A stretch of 64,000 bases of DNA from Sweltsa coloradensis (GCA_024449915.1 JAMZAV010000009.1:744001-808000), one strand, 5' to 3'; shown: positions 24,121 to 36,900, numbered from the stretch's first letter. Numbers and translations: made by a program. Notes: generated by a model from the letters alone, not told the origin.

Positions 24121-24426
24121 GACCCCTCGCAGCACGACATGGTAGTCGCCCAGCACATCACCATGCTGCTGTTCTACACGAACTTCGGCATCAACTTCGT
24201 GCTGTACTGCGTGAGCGGGCAGAATTTCCGTCGGGCGCTGACCACGATGTGCTGCAAGGAGCTGACGAGACGGCGCAACGAGACCACCCACGTCACAGGT
24301 CGGTCCAACGAGGAGCGGGTAGTGCTCAGGTGGTACACGACACACGCCTCGTCCCTCACGTCGCAGGCGCCGCGCGTGCTACGGACACTCACCGGGGAGT
24401 ACCCCAGGGACAAGGTGCAGGGGTAG
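24121..24426 (+). CDS. Terminal exon of a class A neuropeptide-receptor-like GPCR
   Basis: The exon opens after a clear acceptor (TGTTATGTTCCAG at 24108-24120) in phase 0 and runs 101 codons to TAG at 24424-24426. The peptide starts DPSQHDMVVAQHITMLLFY. Residues about 12-31 form TM7, with NFVLY as the NPxxY-type motif, followed by SGQNFRRAL (helix 8) and a Cys-Cys pair suited to palmitoylation. The basic, Ser/Thr-rich C-tail follows. The layout, especially NFGINFVLYC, is like FMRFamide/neuropeptide receptors of invertebrates (family knowledge; exact subfamily not certain). It would be a plasma-membrane receptor for a peptide ligand. Codons are GC-rich against AT-rich surroundings. Upstream exons with TM1-6 are outside the window or unrecognised. 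An antisense LINE fragment lies just upstream in the intron. Confidence 0.85.
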   Translation, partial: DPSQHDMVVAQHITMLLFYTNFGINFVLYCVSGQNFRRALTTMCCKELTRRRNETTHVTGRSNEERVVLRWYTTHASSLTSQAPRVLRTLTGEYPRDKVQG

Positions 24427-24586
24427 ACACCCTCCCACGTCTGTATGTAACTCACATATCGTCACGAGAGACTACTAAGTGCATGCCAATGAATTACGGT
24501 GAAGTGGTGCACGGACACATAACTGAGCCACTTGACTCAAAGACAAGTTTATTGGTAAAGGAAAATCAATGTGCTAATTTTAATCA

Positions 24587-24592
24587 AATAAA
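24587..24592 (+). terminator. Candidate polyadenylation signal for the GPCR transcript
   Basis: AATAAA lies 161 bp after the stop codon, followed by T-rich and TG-containing sequence. It is the first canonical signal downstream. Confidence 0.5.
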
Positions 24593-24599
24593 TTGAGAT

Positions 24600-26255
24600 T
24601 TCATGTCATGTTGTAACTGATGTTGTTCTTTTAGGATAAATCTACAATTATTTTTAATGGGCTAGTCCATTGTCAATAAGAAATGCTATCATATATATAT
24701 TCTTATCCGAGTGTAAATTTCTCTTAGGGGCGTATCCTAAATCAAACTGTGCTCAAGTTTACTCAAAGTTTTAGTTCTCCACACGCCAACCCTTTAAACA
24801 ACGCACACGTGGTTAAGTTAGGGCGTCTCCTAACTAAAACAGTGTGTAAGTTAGACAACTTGATTAATCGTTGTATTAAAACCCCACTCTGCTAATGTGT
24901 GCCTTCCAGCACAGTTGTAAGACCGATTAATAACATAGTATAGGAAAAAATAAAAGGCTATGCATGCAAGCGATTGAAGCCAATATCAGATCATTTTTTA
25001 TTAACTTATCAATATGATTTTTGTCGTCAAATATTCTCCTTCTTTTTGCCCTCAACCTTGGAGTAGGAGATAGGGGATTCCCTCTTATGCCAATGATTAG
25101 ATAGAGACTAAGTTTAGAGTAACGGGCCCGAATGCAGGTGGTAAGCATGCGATCATACTCGATCAGCGCATCTCATGTGGCTGAGATGTTGAAGCCTAAA
25201 CGACGCCTCAAATGGTGGCATTTTCATAGAATGTCAGTAACAGAGAAGTGTGTATAACTAAATTCAAGTTCACATCAGGCTTGTTTCATTACTCGAGCTA
25301 ACTCTTGGTAGAGGTAAATTCACCTCTAAATGGAGCGATTAAATTCCAGGTAAATGGCAACTCTGTCAAAGCAAGCTCGCATTGCAATCACCTAAGAACC
25401 CAGAACATGTATGTGGCGCGATGTGCGTTATCTACGTTACCTCACACAAATCTACGAATGACAACATAACATAAGTATTACACTTGCAACCTGATCACTG
25501 GCTAGACTTTGCCAACTTACATGAATCAATCAACTGAACGTAACTCGAGAGAATAATTTGAACCAACCACTATTGTATCAGGTATTTGTAATTAACAGTG
25601 CGGTTAGTCCCCCCATCCCTCGCATCTTCCAAGCTGTAACTATAACGAATGCGGTAAATGTAAGCAGAAGGCCCAGTGTTTCAATTAGTTACGTGAACCT
25701 AAACCAACCAATAAACCAGGTAGAACACAAACCAGTTGAAAAACATGGGAGCCCCTTTACATCTCAGCAACGACGTTCACTCCAATACAACCCAATGATT
25801 ATTAGAACAATTTCGAAGATAGTTGCCCAATTTAGGTTTGGTTCATGAGTACTAAAGACAATTGTCTGTTTAGTGAAATTCGGTGTAGTTTACAATACAT
25901 TAATGATTGAAACAACAGGCAGAACAAACGTAACCTCAAAGAAAGTGTTGTTTGTTGTTCGTGTATTCGACACCGCAGAATGGTATCGCTCGCTCGAAGC
26001 CTACGCGGCTTCATCCATACGAGCAGATGCGATATGAACGAGGATAGTTAGACAACCACAAGGCAGGCTGGGGAAGATCAAGGCGAAAATATAGTCAAAG
26101 AGCGAGGAGCATTCTGGGTACTCGTTACCCTTCAGCTGGGGCGAGATATTCACTTCTGGTTCATCTTGTTCATATCTTACACCCCCCATGGGGACGTCAA
26201 GCCCAAAGTAGACTAGAAGTGGACATGAAGTAGTTACGTGATTCTACCACAAGGT
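24600..26255. other. Non-coding sequence downstream of the GPCR exon
   Basis: AT-rich with an (AT)n run near 24690. Two direct, diverged copies of about 45 bp with TTAGG-GCGT-TCCTAA cores lie at about 24723-24770 and 24818-24862. Nothing coding is recognised. Confidence 0.4.
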
Positions 26256-26261
26256 ACACCA

Positions 26262-26385
26262 GCGGTGACGATGAAGGACAATTTCAAAATAACCATGCCT
26301 TATGCGGGATTCAAACCCAGGTTCTCGTAGAGCCATACGCTTTGGACCAGCGCCCTAATCGTATGTGCCACCGTAGGCGGCGTTG
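26262..26385 (-). repeat. tRNA-derived SINE copy with preserved head
   Basis: Read on the minus strand, CGGTGGCACATACGATTAGG leads to GGGTTTGAATCCC (B-box) and then CGCATAAGGCATGGTTATTT. It is nearly the same as 39281-39455 and shares the 3' part with 14195-14308. The tRNA-like head and B-box support a SINE rather than a functional tRNA gene. Confidence 0.75.
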
Positions 26386-27660
26386 AACGTTCATCTGCAT
26401 GTCCGTTCATCGAACTGTATAATTAGTAATTCGTTAAATGCCCCAAGCACAGATAACATTATAATATTATATATACACTTTGCCCTAAACGTGCGCGCGC
26501 AACATCAATTGCTATTGAAATAGGGGCTGTCCTGATTGGCGGTGCGCGAGCAACGTTATAGTCGTGGCATTTAGCTGACAGGGAACTTGAAGTGTAGTTA
26601 GCAATTAGCATAAGAGTGGGTGGTTAGGCCCTTGCTAGTAATTAGAAGAGTACCCGCCTTTGTAAATCAGTTCCACCACCGAATCAGACAGACAATACAC
26701 CCTCGAGAGAACAAAACTTACCGCGTGGATGTTGACTTGAACGAGAAAGTCTCGAGCACCGAGCCTTGTTTGACTCAAAGGACAGAAACAAAGTATCGTT
26801 TGCATGACAAACAGCTTCAGCGGCCCGAGTTGGTTTGTGAAGGGCGAAGGGGGAGTCGAGTTTCAACTTTCAAAGACAAAGCAGAGGCAGGAAAAGCAAG
26901 CGCGTTCGTTGATGGAAACTGAGCGATCTTTTAGCGTGATTTCTTTGAAAAAACACGAGGGGCTTCCCGCCGAGCACTGAACAAGGTGTGCCAACAGAAC
27001 AGGATCCGGAGAGGAAAGTGGCTGCCCTGCTAGATACACAAAGACTCGCACGAAGAGCATTGTTATAGAGTCAAGGACTATAGACCACCCCCGCCACGGC
27101 ACGAGGCAATAACACCTATGGTTTCCTGCTCATAAATATATTTACACTTAGATTCTACCCTCTCAGGTATAAAGAAGAAATCGCGAAATATGTAACATGA
27201 ATTGACAATATTTTATTTAGAATGGCATCGATTGATTTGGAACATTACCTACCTACAATAAATTGCTTTTGTTATTGGTCGCAATTGATGCAATAATACG
27301 ATTCGAAATGACGAATAGATCAGATCAGTAGATCAGAACTGGACCACCTAAAAGAGGCTTAGATGGCTTTGCAACTATAGATTACACAATGTACCTCATG
27401 AAAGGAAGATTAGGTAGATTAAAAAACTTGGACCTGAAGTGGGAAATCAAACTCATGACCTTATGCATTGGAAGCAGGAACGCTGTGAACTAGCCACAAT
27501 GGACCAAACGAGTTATACCGGTTCTACAAGGATCTCTTATATTTGAACAAGTATGGGGGGGGAGCCTCGATAAGAGGAAGCGAAGCTACTTAACACACAG
27601 AAGAACACAACAAAAATCGCCGTGTCGATCTTTTTGGTTTTAGTGGTTCGTCGCCTTTTT
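26386..27660. other. Non-coding sequence, nothing recognisable
   Basis: No exon or clear element. A weak tRNA-like stretch near 27430-27500 could be an old SINE. Confidence 0.35.
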
Positions 27661-27671
27661 ACTATTCTAAA

Positions 27672-27800
27672 TGGTGGAGGTGCCGGGTCATCGATTTTTA
27701 AACTTTCAGAGGGGCTAGTCACTCCCCCCCTTACCACCAGAGTCACTAAAAACATTCTGTATCATCCTTGTTGAAGGGCAATGCCAACCAAAGAAACGTA
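27672..27800 (+). repeat. Dispersed 17-mer copy 4 within a longer shared repeat
   Basis: TGGTGGAGGTGCCGGGT at 27672-27688 is exact. The following about 110 bp resembles 59397-59510, and both contain ACATTCTGTATCATCCTTG. This is one of only two places where the sequence on the PBS-downstream side of the 17-mer is shared. Confidence 0.7.
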
Positions 27801-30260
27801 TGTCAAACGAACGCCGTGTCCGGTTTTTACCATGAGAGTTTGATTAAATCAAATATGGAATCGTCCTAGTAGTAGTATAATATTATGTTGAAAAAATAGT
27901 GTGATTCTACAGTCTTCACAATCCCTAGCAACTACGTGGTAACGGTTTGTTTAACCCTAGCGACCTTCAGGCAGCGAATCACGGTGCACAAAACAAAATT
28001 AATGTAAATGTAAGGCTTAACTTTATGTGAAAGTCAAGCTTAACATTACTTACTGATTGCGTTCGTTGAAAGAAAGAGAAAGAACCTGGAGAGTAAGCCC
28101 TCGTCCCTCATTTCCCCCAGGAACCAGGGACTCGGGACCCCCAATCCCCATTCACAAACGTAATAGATGGAATAACACTTATTATGTACATAAAAGGCAA
28201 TTACAGGCCGACGGTTGTAAGCCTAAGCTGAAGCCGTCTACTTGCAGAGATGGTGAAGCAAACGAGAGGAAAGGTAAACTCTCTTTTGGGCGGAGATGAC
28301 ATCGGGTCGGCTAAACCAATAGAGGTGGTCGCGATCAAACACAGAAATGTAGTTGGGGGATCCTGGATGGTTTCTTCCTGGAGGCTTCTCCCTCAGGGTT
28401 CTCAGGCATTGGCTGGTCGGATGTGTTCTCAAGACTGGACATTCCAGGTCAACTACACCATGGACTTAGCAAACCTAGTTAATCACTTGTGGAGTGACAC
28501 GTAGCCGATGTGAACACTACGGCACACAACATAAATCATGATGGCCCGCTAGTGTAGACTGCCAACCTACGTAAACCACAGGTTAAGCTAAGATCAACGT
28601 TACTTATCGTTACGCGCACTTTGCATGTGAGTTTCCTCTTGAGCGAAGCGAACACTTCGGATTCGTTTTTTGCTTTTTGTTTGTTTTTTTGTCCGTTTGT
28701 TCGCACTCTACCGGGCAAACGGCATGTTCTTCCTTTGTTGACATGAACGTCCAACGTGGATGGTACAGGATTGTTTAAGCGACCCTTCAAGTCAGAGAGG
28801 CAGGGGGGGTGTCCTATATATAGCCTACACAGAAGGATGTACTCGGACCCTCCACCAAGAGATTTGTAATTGTTAACAAGTGTTCTTCTTTGACAATCTC
28901 GTGACTAAGTAATAGTTTTGCTCCCAATGTTGGGTACACCAGTACGTGTGCAAAATAAAATACAACTACAGGTAGAGTCCTGTCAAAAGGGTGGACAGAA
29001 AATTACAAAGTTATGGTTTGGATAATTGGGCCCCCTCATCAGTTCATACAGTTTGTTGCCACAAAGTGAACATCTACGTGTTTGTAAAGCCAGGCGTGAA
29101 TGCACGGATTACTGTGTGTGCGCGAGAGCTAATGACACGATATAGAAGCATCGGTTCAGAATCGCGCTACCTACACACATAAGTGAACATACACACAGAG
29201 TAGAGCGTCACACAAACACCCTCGGACTACACACGGGCTAATGGAGGTGCACTCATTAGAGAATACAACAATCTGTGGTGAGCCCATTAGTATAGGCCAC
29301 GTTACGTCATCTACACAACTAGGCGGTGTGGATATAGACACCGTGGACGGTGCGGGCGGTCATTCCTGTTTTAGTCGCGCAGCTTTAGAGATAACTTAGC
29401 CCCATAGCAAGTTAGGCCTGATTCCCTTCATTACAACTAAATAAATGAATGGATAAAATTAGTCAATAAATAAACAAAATATTGTGGTATCAAAATATGG
29501 TATGCCTAGAATAGAACATACATTTTAAATGACAATCAAACTTAAATAATATTTTATTCAATTTTTGAAATGTGGAGCATCTTTGATTTCTAGAGGAATG
29601 GTATTTCATAAAGTACTGCACGGTAGTTAAAGCGTTGTAAAAGTGGTGGCTAGAAAACTACTTCTTAGCTATTTCTATTCTACCGTTTCAAAGCGTAAGA
29701 ATTTATTATTGACTTTATTAACTTTGCAATGTCTTTGTAAAGTGGCTTAAAGCGTTTTCTAGCACTATTAATGGAAATGAACGTACTTCGTGTTGTATTA
29801 AAATAAGCAGAAGATCTAAACGTAACAAAAAACACGGTGTTATTACTAATTCTAAATTAATAAATATAGTCGTTTAAAATGCGCGTTGCTTCAAGACGTG
29901 AAGGCTGGTTTAAGCGCATATGCTAATTATCAATTAGGACACCACTCTAGGCATATTTAAACTTGCGTAAGTTTCATCATCACTCGTTAACAACATTAGC
30001 GCACACTTAAGAAGTTAGTACACAACACTGTGAACGCCGGTTATACAGGGGATGACCCTGGTGATAGTCGTGTAGATAAATATTTCATGAGGGGTACGTT
30101 CCGAAACATTCTTCATCGTGTCAGAGCATCAATTAGAAGTCAAGGTTTCGGAACAGGCGAATAAAAACACGTCAGAAAACACTCGAGAAGAATCAACGGG
30201 GCTTAAAAAAGAGGAAGGTCAGAGAAATTTGGTACATATTAATGTTGTGCGGAGATGATT
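27801..30260. other. Non-coding sequence, nothing recognisable
   Basis: No coding island or strong repeat. A degenerate version of the 17-mer (TTGGTGGAGGGTCCGAGT, minus strand) lies at 28841-28858. Confidence 0.35.
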
Positions 30261-30274
30261 TGACAGTCGGGTCC

Positions 30275-30360
30275 GGGGGTGTAGGTCGGGTAGTGAAGGG
30301 TAAGGTAGAGTAAGGAAGGGTAGGGTCGGGTAGTGTAGGGTAGGGTTTGGTAAGGAAGAC
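30275..30360 (+). repeat. TAGGG/GGGTA-rich tract
   Basis: An irregular run of GGGTA, GGGTC and GGAAG units lies on the plus strand. It looks telomere-like but is not a regular hexamer or pentamer array. Confidence 0.6.
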
Positions 30361-30529
30361 GGCCGTTATAGTATTGCAAATTCAAATGGACCGTGAATTG
30401 AACTTGTGAAGAATCTTTCATTATAATTTCAGTAAAAACATAATTTTGATTAATTTCTTTATATTGTCTGTATTTTCATTGAATGCCAATTTAATAATAA
30501 TAATAGGCTAAAAATTTAAAATTGTCTGG

Positions 30530-30580
30530 ACCGGCACCTCCACCAAAAGTTTGTAAATCCTGGACCCGGCACCTCCACCA
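30530..30580 (-). repeat. Dispersed 17-mer, copies 5 and 6 as a close pair
   Basis: Two minus-strand copies (30530-30545, which lacks one G, and 30564-30580, exact) lie 34 bp apart in the same orientation. Both are preceded on the plus strand by a CTGGA-like pentamer. This is the only tandem pair in the window. Confidence 0.85.
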
Positions 30581-30724
30581 TTCCCGAAAATAATATTCCC
30601 CCCAACCCGTAAAATCTCTATCCTTTTTATGCCGATCGGGTACCCACTAAAAACCCGACTCGAAATTTCGGGTACTCACACACCACTAGGATGTATAAGG
30701 CGTAATAATATTCCGTAAAGGTCT

Positions 30725-30995
30725 TAGGAGTTTGTAAACGGTGACTTTGGAGCCGTCCTAGCAACGAAGCACATAATAAATTTCAGAGTTGTTCTGAATC
30801 GGCCTTGTTGATTCTGGCGTTGATTTCGCGGGTGTTCGCACTGTCCATACCACTGATTGCTATATTTTCTATTAAAAATATCGAACTTTGGTTGGGTTAT
30901 CGCTCACTTGTCGATTGCGGTCGGGGCCTGCATGGTTGGCTTGGTCGCTTTGATTTAAAGTCCCCACTGAAAATCAGTTATATAACTGAGTGGTA
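30725..30995 (+). repeat. Dispersed repeat of about 270 bp, copy 1
   Basis: It shares GAGCCGTCC-AGCAAC-AAGCACATAATAAATT, then TTGTTGATTCTG, and a 3' segment with AAAGTCCCCACTGAAAATCA, with 33320-33560 and 52845-53070. No ORF. Probably a SINE or MITE family. Confidence 0.75.
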
Positions 30996-32630
30996 GACTC
31001 TAAATAAAATTTATTTATTATTTATTTTATAATCCGGGACGCTTGAACGCAACACGTCGCTATCTTGTAACGCTCGCAAACCAATGTTTCCACGTAGAAT
31101 CTGTGAGGTGTGCGTGCATAGGCAGCGAGACTCGGGCGAGATCATGCTAATATGATCGACACCCGATGTGATAGAATACATCAGCCGCTAGAACAACACA
31201 CTGCACTCTGTTCCATCAACACGCGGGGCGGGACGGCGAATCTTTTAAGCTTGGAACACCTGGCCTGATGCTGAACGTGACGAGGAATAACGAGCAGAGT
31301 TCACGTTGCTAAACACAGACAGGGACGGCGGCGCGACCGCTGTTCACAGCCGCGTTGTGGATGAGCGGTTTCCGTCTACTGAGCCCTCTCAACTGCATTT
31401 TTTAAATTTCAAAATAGAGATTGGTTTTCGAACAAGATCAGTGAATTAATAATCTATAATGATAGTGGCAACTATAGTAAACAACAGTACATTAAGCATT
31501 TGAAATACCGATTGAAGGCCACATTTCATTATGGTAACTTTTTAGAGAATCGTTGTTTAACGATTTGAATACTTGACATCTATACAATATTTTAATAGAA
31601 AAAATATGCATACAAATAAAACTTTCATGAGAATTGTTTATTAAATCGCACTTCAAAATGAGAAAGGTCAGAGCAAACAAAACGCCAACACTTGGGATCG
31701 TAAAATTTGTAGTAGTTAAATATGATATCAACTATACTGACAATCGATGGTGAATTTAACGAAGAGCAAGTATTTCCCAACCATATAAAAAAACACGTGT
31801 GACTGAGTGGGTCGGGTCTAAATATGATTTAAAAATTAAACAAAATAATAACCGATTAAAAGGTTCCTCACAAGAGCAATGCACATAATGCTGTAAAACA
31901 ATATGTAGCCTCTGTACGAGACAGAAGCCTGCTAAGAACTGCTTAGTAGCAGTAAAACGCACAGCTTTGTAGCGTTTTCAACAACGTATGTGGTTAATTC
32001 GCGGGAATGCACGTTAGAAAATATGCTCACACAAAAACATACAGAACCACCACTAATAACGTATGAAGAGAAATTGTTTGAAAATATTATGTCACAAGAT
32101 CTCCAAACTAGGGTACAATTTTAGACAACGTTTTCAAGTCGCCTCCCGCCAATCACTTAACATCAGTATAGTTGACATCTGAAGAGGGCGAACGAGGTTC
32201 CAGACTAAGGAGCTCGGTTCCTTCCCCGTGTAGTCCCAGCGCTTACGACCAACATTCTTCCCCGACTCGTCAAACCAAAGCTGATTCCGAGGCGAAACTA
32301 ATTTGATCCGGAAAGTTTTTCTCGCGAGTGAAGCTGAGATTAGAATCACGTGTAACGACCGAGATTAATCTCGATACAAAGTAAGTTTTGTTCGGTCTTG
32401 GAATCGCAACCAGCTCCCTAAAGCCGTATGTGATCTAGATGCGACAGCACAAGCTTAAAGTCACAGCGCGCACTTGGGGGCATGCTCAGATCACCAAGTT
32501 AACAATTACCAAACATGGGATTTTGTAAATGCTATTACAAACTTGGAAATCAAGTTTGGCTTTTCTTAGTTTTCCTATTGTTGTCATGATACGATTCAGA
32601 GCGACTTCAATTATTTACCATTTTCAGTAC
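30996..32630. other. Non-coding sequence, nothing recognisable
   Basis: A GC-richer island at about 31030-31390 has no splice-bounded open frame that I recognise. It could be a CpG-rich regulatory stretch or an old repeat. Confidence 0.35.
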
Positions 32631-32638
32631 CAACAAAA

Positions 32639-32996
32639 GAGTCTTCACGAGACAGACATAGAACTCAAATTAGGATTCCCAACGCTCTGGAAAAAATTGA
32701 AACAAAATACGAGAATTCTAAAATGCACATGAACAGATATTTTTATGCAGAACAACATACAACAAACAGATTTGCTTTTTGTAAAACCCTACTATACACA
32801 TCTTGTTTCCGTTGCCTCGACTTTATGCATGGTGTATATAGGGTTTACTACATAACGCAATTCTGTGTCTTGTATGTTGTTCTGCATAAAAATATCTGTC
32901 ATGTGCATTTTAGAATTCACGTATATCGTTTCAGTTTTTCTCCAGAACGTTGTACATCTTAATTTGAGTGCTCACTTGTCTGTCTCGTGAAGACTC
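32639..32996. mobile_element. 358-bp foldback element (long hairpin)
   Basis: The two halves are reverse complements over almost their full length: GAGTCTTCACGAGACAGACA on the left pairs with TGTCTGTCTCGTGAAGACTC on the right, and the inner GCAGAACAACATACA pairs with TGTATGTTGTTCTGC. Only about 40 bases near 32795-32840 stay unpaired. It is a MITE or foldback element, or, if transcribed, a long hairpin RNA source. Confidence 0.85.
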
Positions 32997-33319
32997 GGAA
33001 TTGTAGTCGTACTTGTAATAAATGTCACTAGGACAGGGCTGCCTCGTGGTTAAGAGTCAAGGGCACAGCAATACGTGAGTTGAGCAGAGGAAACGCTAAA
33101 TTAGTTATGTTATTACTGCTACTATAAACCGTTTAAGTGCTTGACTATTGAGCTTGTGTGCACAAATAAAATAACAGTGACAATGGGGCCAATGATACTG
33201 TTATCATTTTAAATTCATTTTACGAGCAAGACGAACAATTCTACAAAGAAAATAATAAGTATGTCGTAATAGATATGTTTACGACTTTTAACAGAGATGG
33301 ACTTATATCTATATCAATA

Positions 33320-33560
33320 CTTAAGTTCGGGGATTTTGGAGCCGTCTTCGAAGCACAAAATCAATTGTATAAAGTTGTTCAAATTAAACCTTGTTGATTC
33401 TGACGTCGCCGTGGGTGAATCGTGTCCAACCAGTTCGTTAGTATTTCCAATTTCGTTACCGATCATTGGCTGGCCGACGATGTCAGTGCCGTCAGGGTAG
33501 GCTGGATTAGCTTTAAATCTAAGAGCCCCAATGAAGATGAGTTCTGTGATTTACTGGGCA
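33320..33560 (+). repeat. Dispersed repeat of about 270 bp, copy 2
   Basis: Diverged copy of 30725-30995. Conserved blocks are GGAGCCGTC, AAGCACA and CTTGTTGATTCTGACGTCGC, and it shares GAATCGTGTCCA with copy 3. Confidence 0.7.
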
Positions 33561-33809
33561 GACGAATGTTCTTATCCTAAGACAACAGAGAGTGCGTACG
33601 CAGTATCAAAGTGAACGTTACTACGAATCCGTGTTCATGTTGTTGATGTTTCAATTTAGATAAAGAATCGAGTCCTTGTTTGACACCCCGCTAAAAGATA
33701 AAACACCAAAATGTAAAGCAAGATAAATGATTATAGTGTAGCCCGCCACCACTTAACGACCACATGGTGTCCCGCGCCATATGGCGTGTTCTCTTCTGTG
33801 AGATTCGTA

Positions 33810-33949
33810 CTTGGCCCACCTGACTTCCAGGACAGTAGTAGCGTTGAGGTACACCCGTACCTAGTAGTAGTAATTTTACATGTTCCGTCATGGGACAGGT
33901 AAAATACATTTAAACTGGTACTACTGTACTGAAAGTCAGGTGGGCCAAG
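33810..33949. mobile_element. Small inverted-repeat element of 140 bp
   Basis: Termini CTTGGCCCACCTGACTT and AAGTCAGGTGGGCCAAG pair, as do the following GACAGTAGTA and TACTACTGTA blocks (31-bp arms with a few mismatches). A second small hairpin lies inside (ATTTTAC / GTAAAAT). Confidence 0.75.
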
Positions 33950-36900
33950 TTTTGCAGCAGTTTTTTCCCCATTTTTTCCTGTTATTTTTGTACATTAATT
34001 TTGGAGTACCTCTACATTTAAGAACAATCTGTGTGACATTAATTTAAAGTACACAGTTAAGGGCTGTGTTCCCAGGTATTTGTTGTAAAATTTATTATTG
34101 TGTAATGTCTACAACTTTAAAATAAAGTATTTGTTTGTGTTTGGAAAAAATAAGGGATATGTACGAATCACATACACAGCGGAGACGAAGAACTTGAGAA
34201 CTGGCTGAATTAATGGAAGAGGCAAAACAATAGACCAAAACAAAATGCAGAACGTTTCTGACATTAGATAAGGTGTTATTTCTGATGGCTTTTAAGCGAG
34301 AATATTTAAATAAGCTTTCTACAATCTACAAGTTCTTGTCCAGTAGAGGAAAATTCACCACAAATCATATTTTAGTCTACATTTTGATAGAAGAAGGGTT
34401 CACTCAAACAATGTTAAATTTAAAACATACCTTAAATATTAAATAGATCATTTATCAAAAATTACATGCTCGTGTTGAAGAATGCCTGTCAAAAACTTAT
34501 TTCTAGCTTGTCAGCTGCATGTAATTACCAGGACGTACAACCCACAAGAGCGACTAATATATAACGCAGGCTCTCTTTCATTATATTTTGTGCTGTCAGA
34601 TTTCGGAATTTAATATTCTCGCATAAAGAGGAACCAGATTAGTTTTGATTCTAGCAAGGTAGGTAATCCCCCCCCCCCCCCTGTGATTGGGCAGCATCGC
34701 CGGACTGATGGAGCGACGCACGGTTAACGTAATGTAAATATAAGACGACGAGAGATGAGGGGATGTAGCAAGACTGAACGCGTCCTCGTCAAACTGAGTT
34801 GCATTTACAATGGCATCGGTTTCATCGTCGAGTGGCAGGGCAAGGCAGGGCTGGCTGGATGGCTGAATGGGTCAACTAACGAGTATAACAACGTAAAACA
34901 ATGTGTACGCAATGTATTAATCCCCTCTACCCATTGGGGAATTAGGAATGTTCGAAAAACAATAAACAATATTTAATACAATCCGAAAATTCCAAAATCC
35001 AAGCCGATTGGATTTTGCACCCGGGGCTCTGACCCTCAATGTATAGGCGCCTTATCAAACAAGACCACCGAGCAGAGCAGATTACTTCTGGAATGTTGGT
35101 GAACAATTATCTGAATTAATAAAAACTTGTAACTTTCAGGGGTGATGTTTCACAGACTACACTAATGAAATGTCTAACCTTCGTCACCAACTGTACGAGA
35201 GTCGTAACTCATTCATAACTAATAAATGTCACAAAAGCCACAAATTACCGTAGAGAAAGAAGGATATTATTTTCATAGCGCGTGCAAGAGTGAGGTGGTT
35301 AAGTGAGTTTGAGGGGCTACGAACTGAGATGCGGCCTGCGCCACTTTATAACAGGGGTGAGAATACAATGGGCATTGTTTGCACTGAAACGTGATAATAC
35401 TCACGTACAGAGTTGAAAGAAAGACGCGAAGTTAGCAATTTGTCAAGTGGAACGAGATTCAATGCAAAAAAAAGCTAGAATTTATTTAATATTCAGCTCA
35501 AACAACAATGTAATAATATGGAGTACAATTTTGTTTTATTTAGTACACGAATATGTAATTACGATAAAAATATAATGTTGAGACTCGATAATTTATAAAT
35601 CGGCGTATATATTTTTGCTACTATAAAGACTCAATTCAAGGTGTGTATTGCAAATTTAATTTTCAGAGGTGACGTAACACCTTCCATCAATACTTTGGGC
35701 ACAGTGGCATAGAATACAAGGTTCTACTTCACTAATGCACTTAAATAAAGAAAAACAGTGTGAGAGTTAATTAGTTATTTAACATCTTAACCATAAAAGT
35801 GTTAACCAAAACTTAAGAAAAACACAGGAATGGGCTCTTGGACAAATGGAACCGCAAGTATAGCTGCCTGAGCCTCTCATCCGATACCCATAAAGACAGC
35901 AACCTGTGAAAGCAACGAAGTCTAGCATTGATTCACCAACATACTATAGGCCTACCCCCACCCCTGATCCATCATACGTGAGAATCTATAGAGGCTAATT
36001 AGTACGCATCACGTGATCACGCTTTTACATCATAAGAAGGATTACAGAATCTACACTGTAAACAAAATGTGGGAAGGTAGTGTATGTAATGGTATAGGAT
36101 CATCACATGACTAGATGCTTGAAGCTAACTGCCAGTGAATAATGAAAACATGCGCATCACGAATCAATAAATAGATGGCAAAGTAGATCAATATAATCTC
36201 GATTTAGGATGCGTTGCAGACAGTTTTCATTGAGACGTTTATGCTAAGATGGATAGAACAAACAAGACGGCTACTGAGTTTCCCCCCAGAGTAACAGAGC
36301 CCTGTGCACAAACACGTCCTAGAATACGAGAGCAGAGGTTGAGAGGGAAAGTGGCGGGATGCGAGAGAAGACGTAGCCACCAAGTACAAGTATAGGCGCG
36401 CGAGGGGGGGAATTAATATGATTGAATACACTTCTTGGAAGACAAGCAACAACTTGTACACAGGTCACTGCGTTTAATTAATTCCAAGCATTTGTTTAGG
36501 GGGGTGTATTATAAATGTTGTTACACGGTGAGCTGATGAGCTCGTCTTTAGATCTGAAGAAGCGATGGTGAAAAATACTTTTTTGACAGTTGTTTGATCG
36601 AGCGCCCGTATCATGGTTTATGAAATGTGGATATTTATCCCTGGGGGACGTACTTGTCAGAGAAGAGACATTCAATACTAAAATATCCCAACTAAATTCA
36701 AACTCACGAAAACAACGTCAATCAAAACGCAACAGAAGAGAGTCTGCTATGAAAATATTTTCGAATCTTGTGGAATATGATTTATTTTATCAGGCTAAAA
36801 ATGAGCTTCGATGAGAAGTGACAAGAAATGTCAAACAAAAGTTAAAGAATTCGGTAAGAAACATCTTGATGTATAGCTTAGGTACAAATAAAGACAGTAA

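Noticed and set aside
24051..24596. 181-codon plus-strand ORF overlapping the GPCR exon
   Set aside because: It is a shifted frame of the GPCR exon; the conserved TM7 motif lies in the frame ending at 24426.
30275..30360. True telomere or chromosome end
   Set aside because: The tract is irregular, short and flanked by ordinary sequence on both sides.
31030..31390. Exon in a GC-richer island
   Set aside because: No frame stays open between plausible splice sites, and no recognisable peptide.
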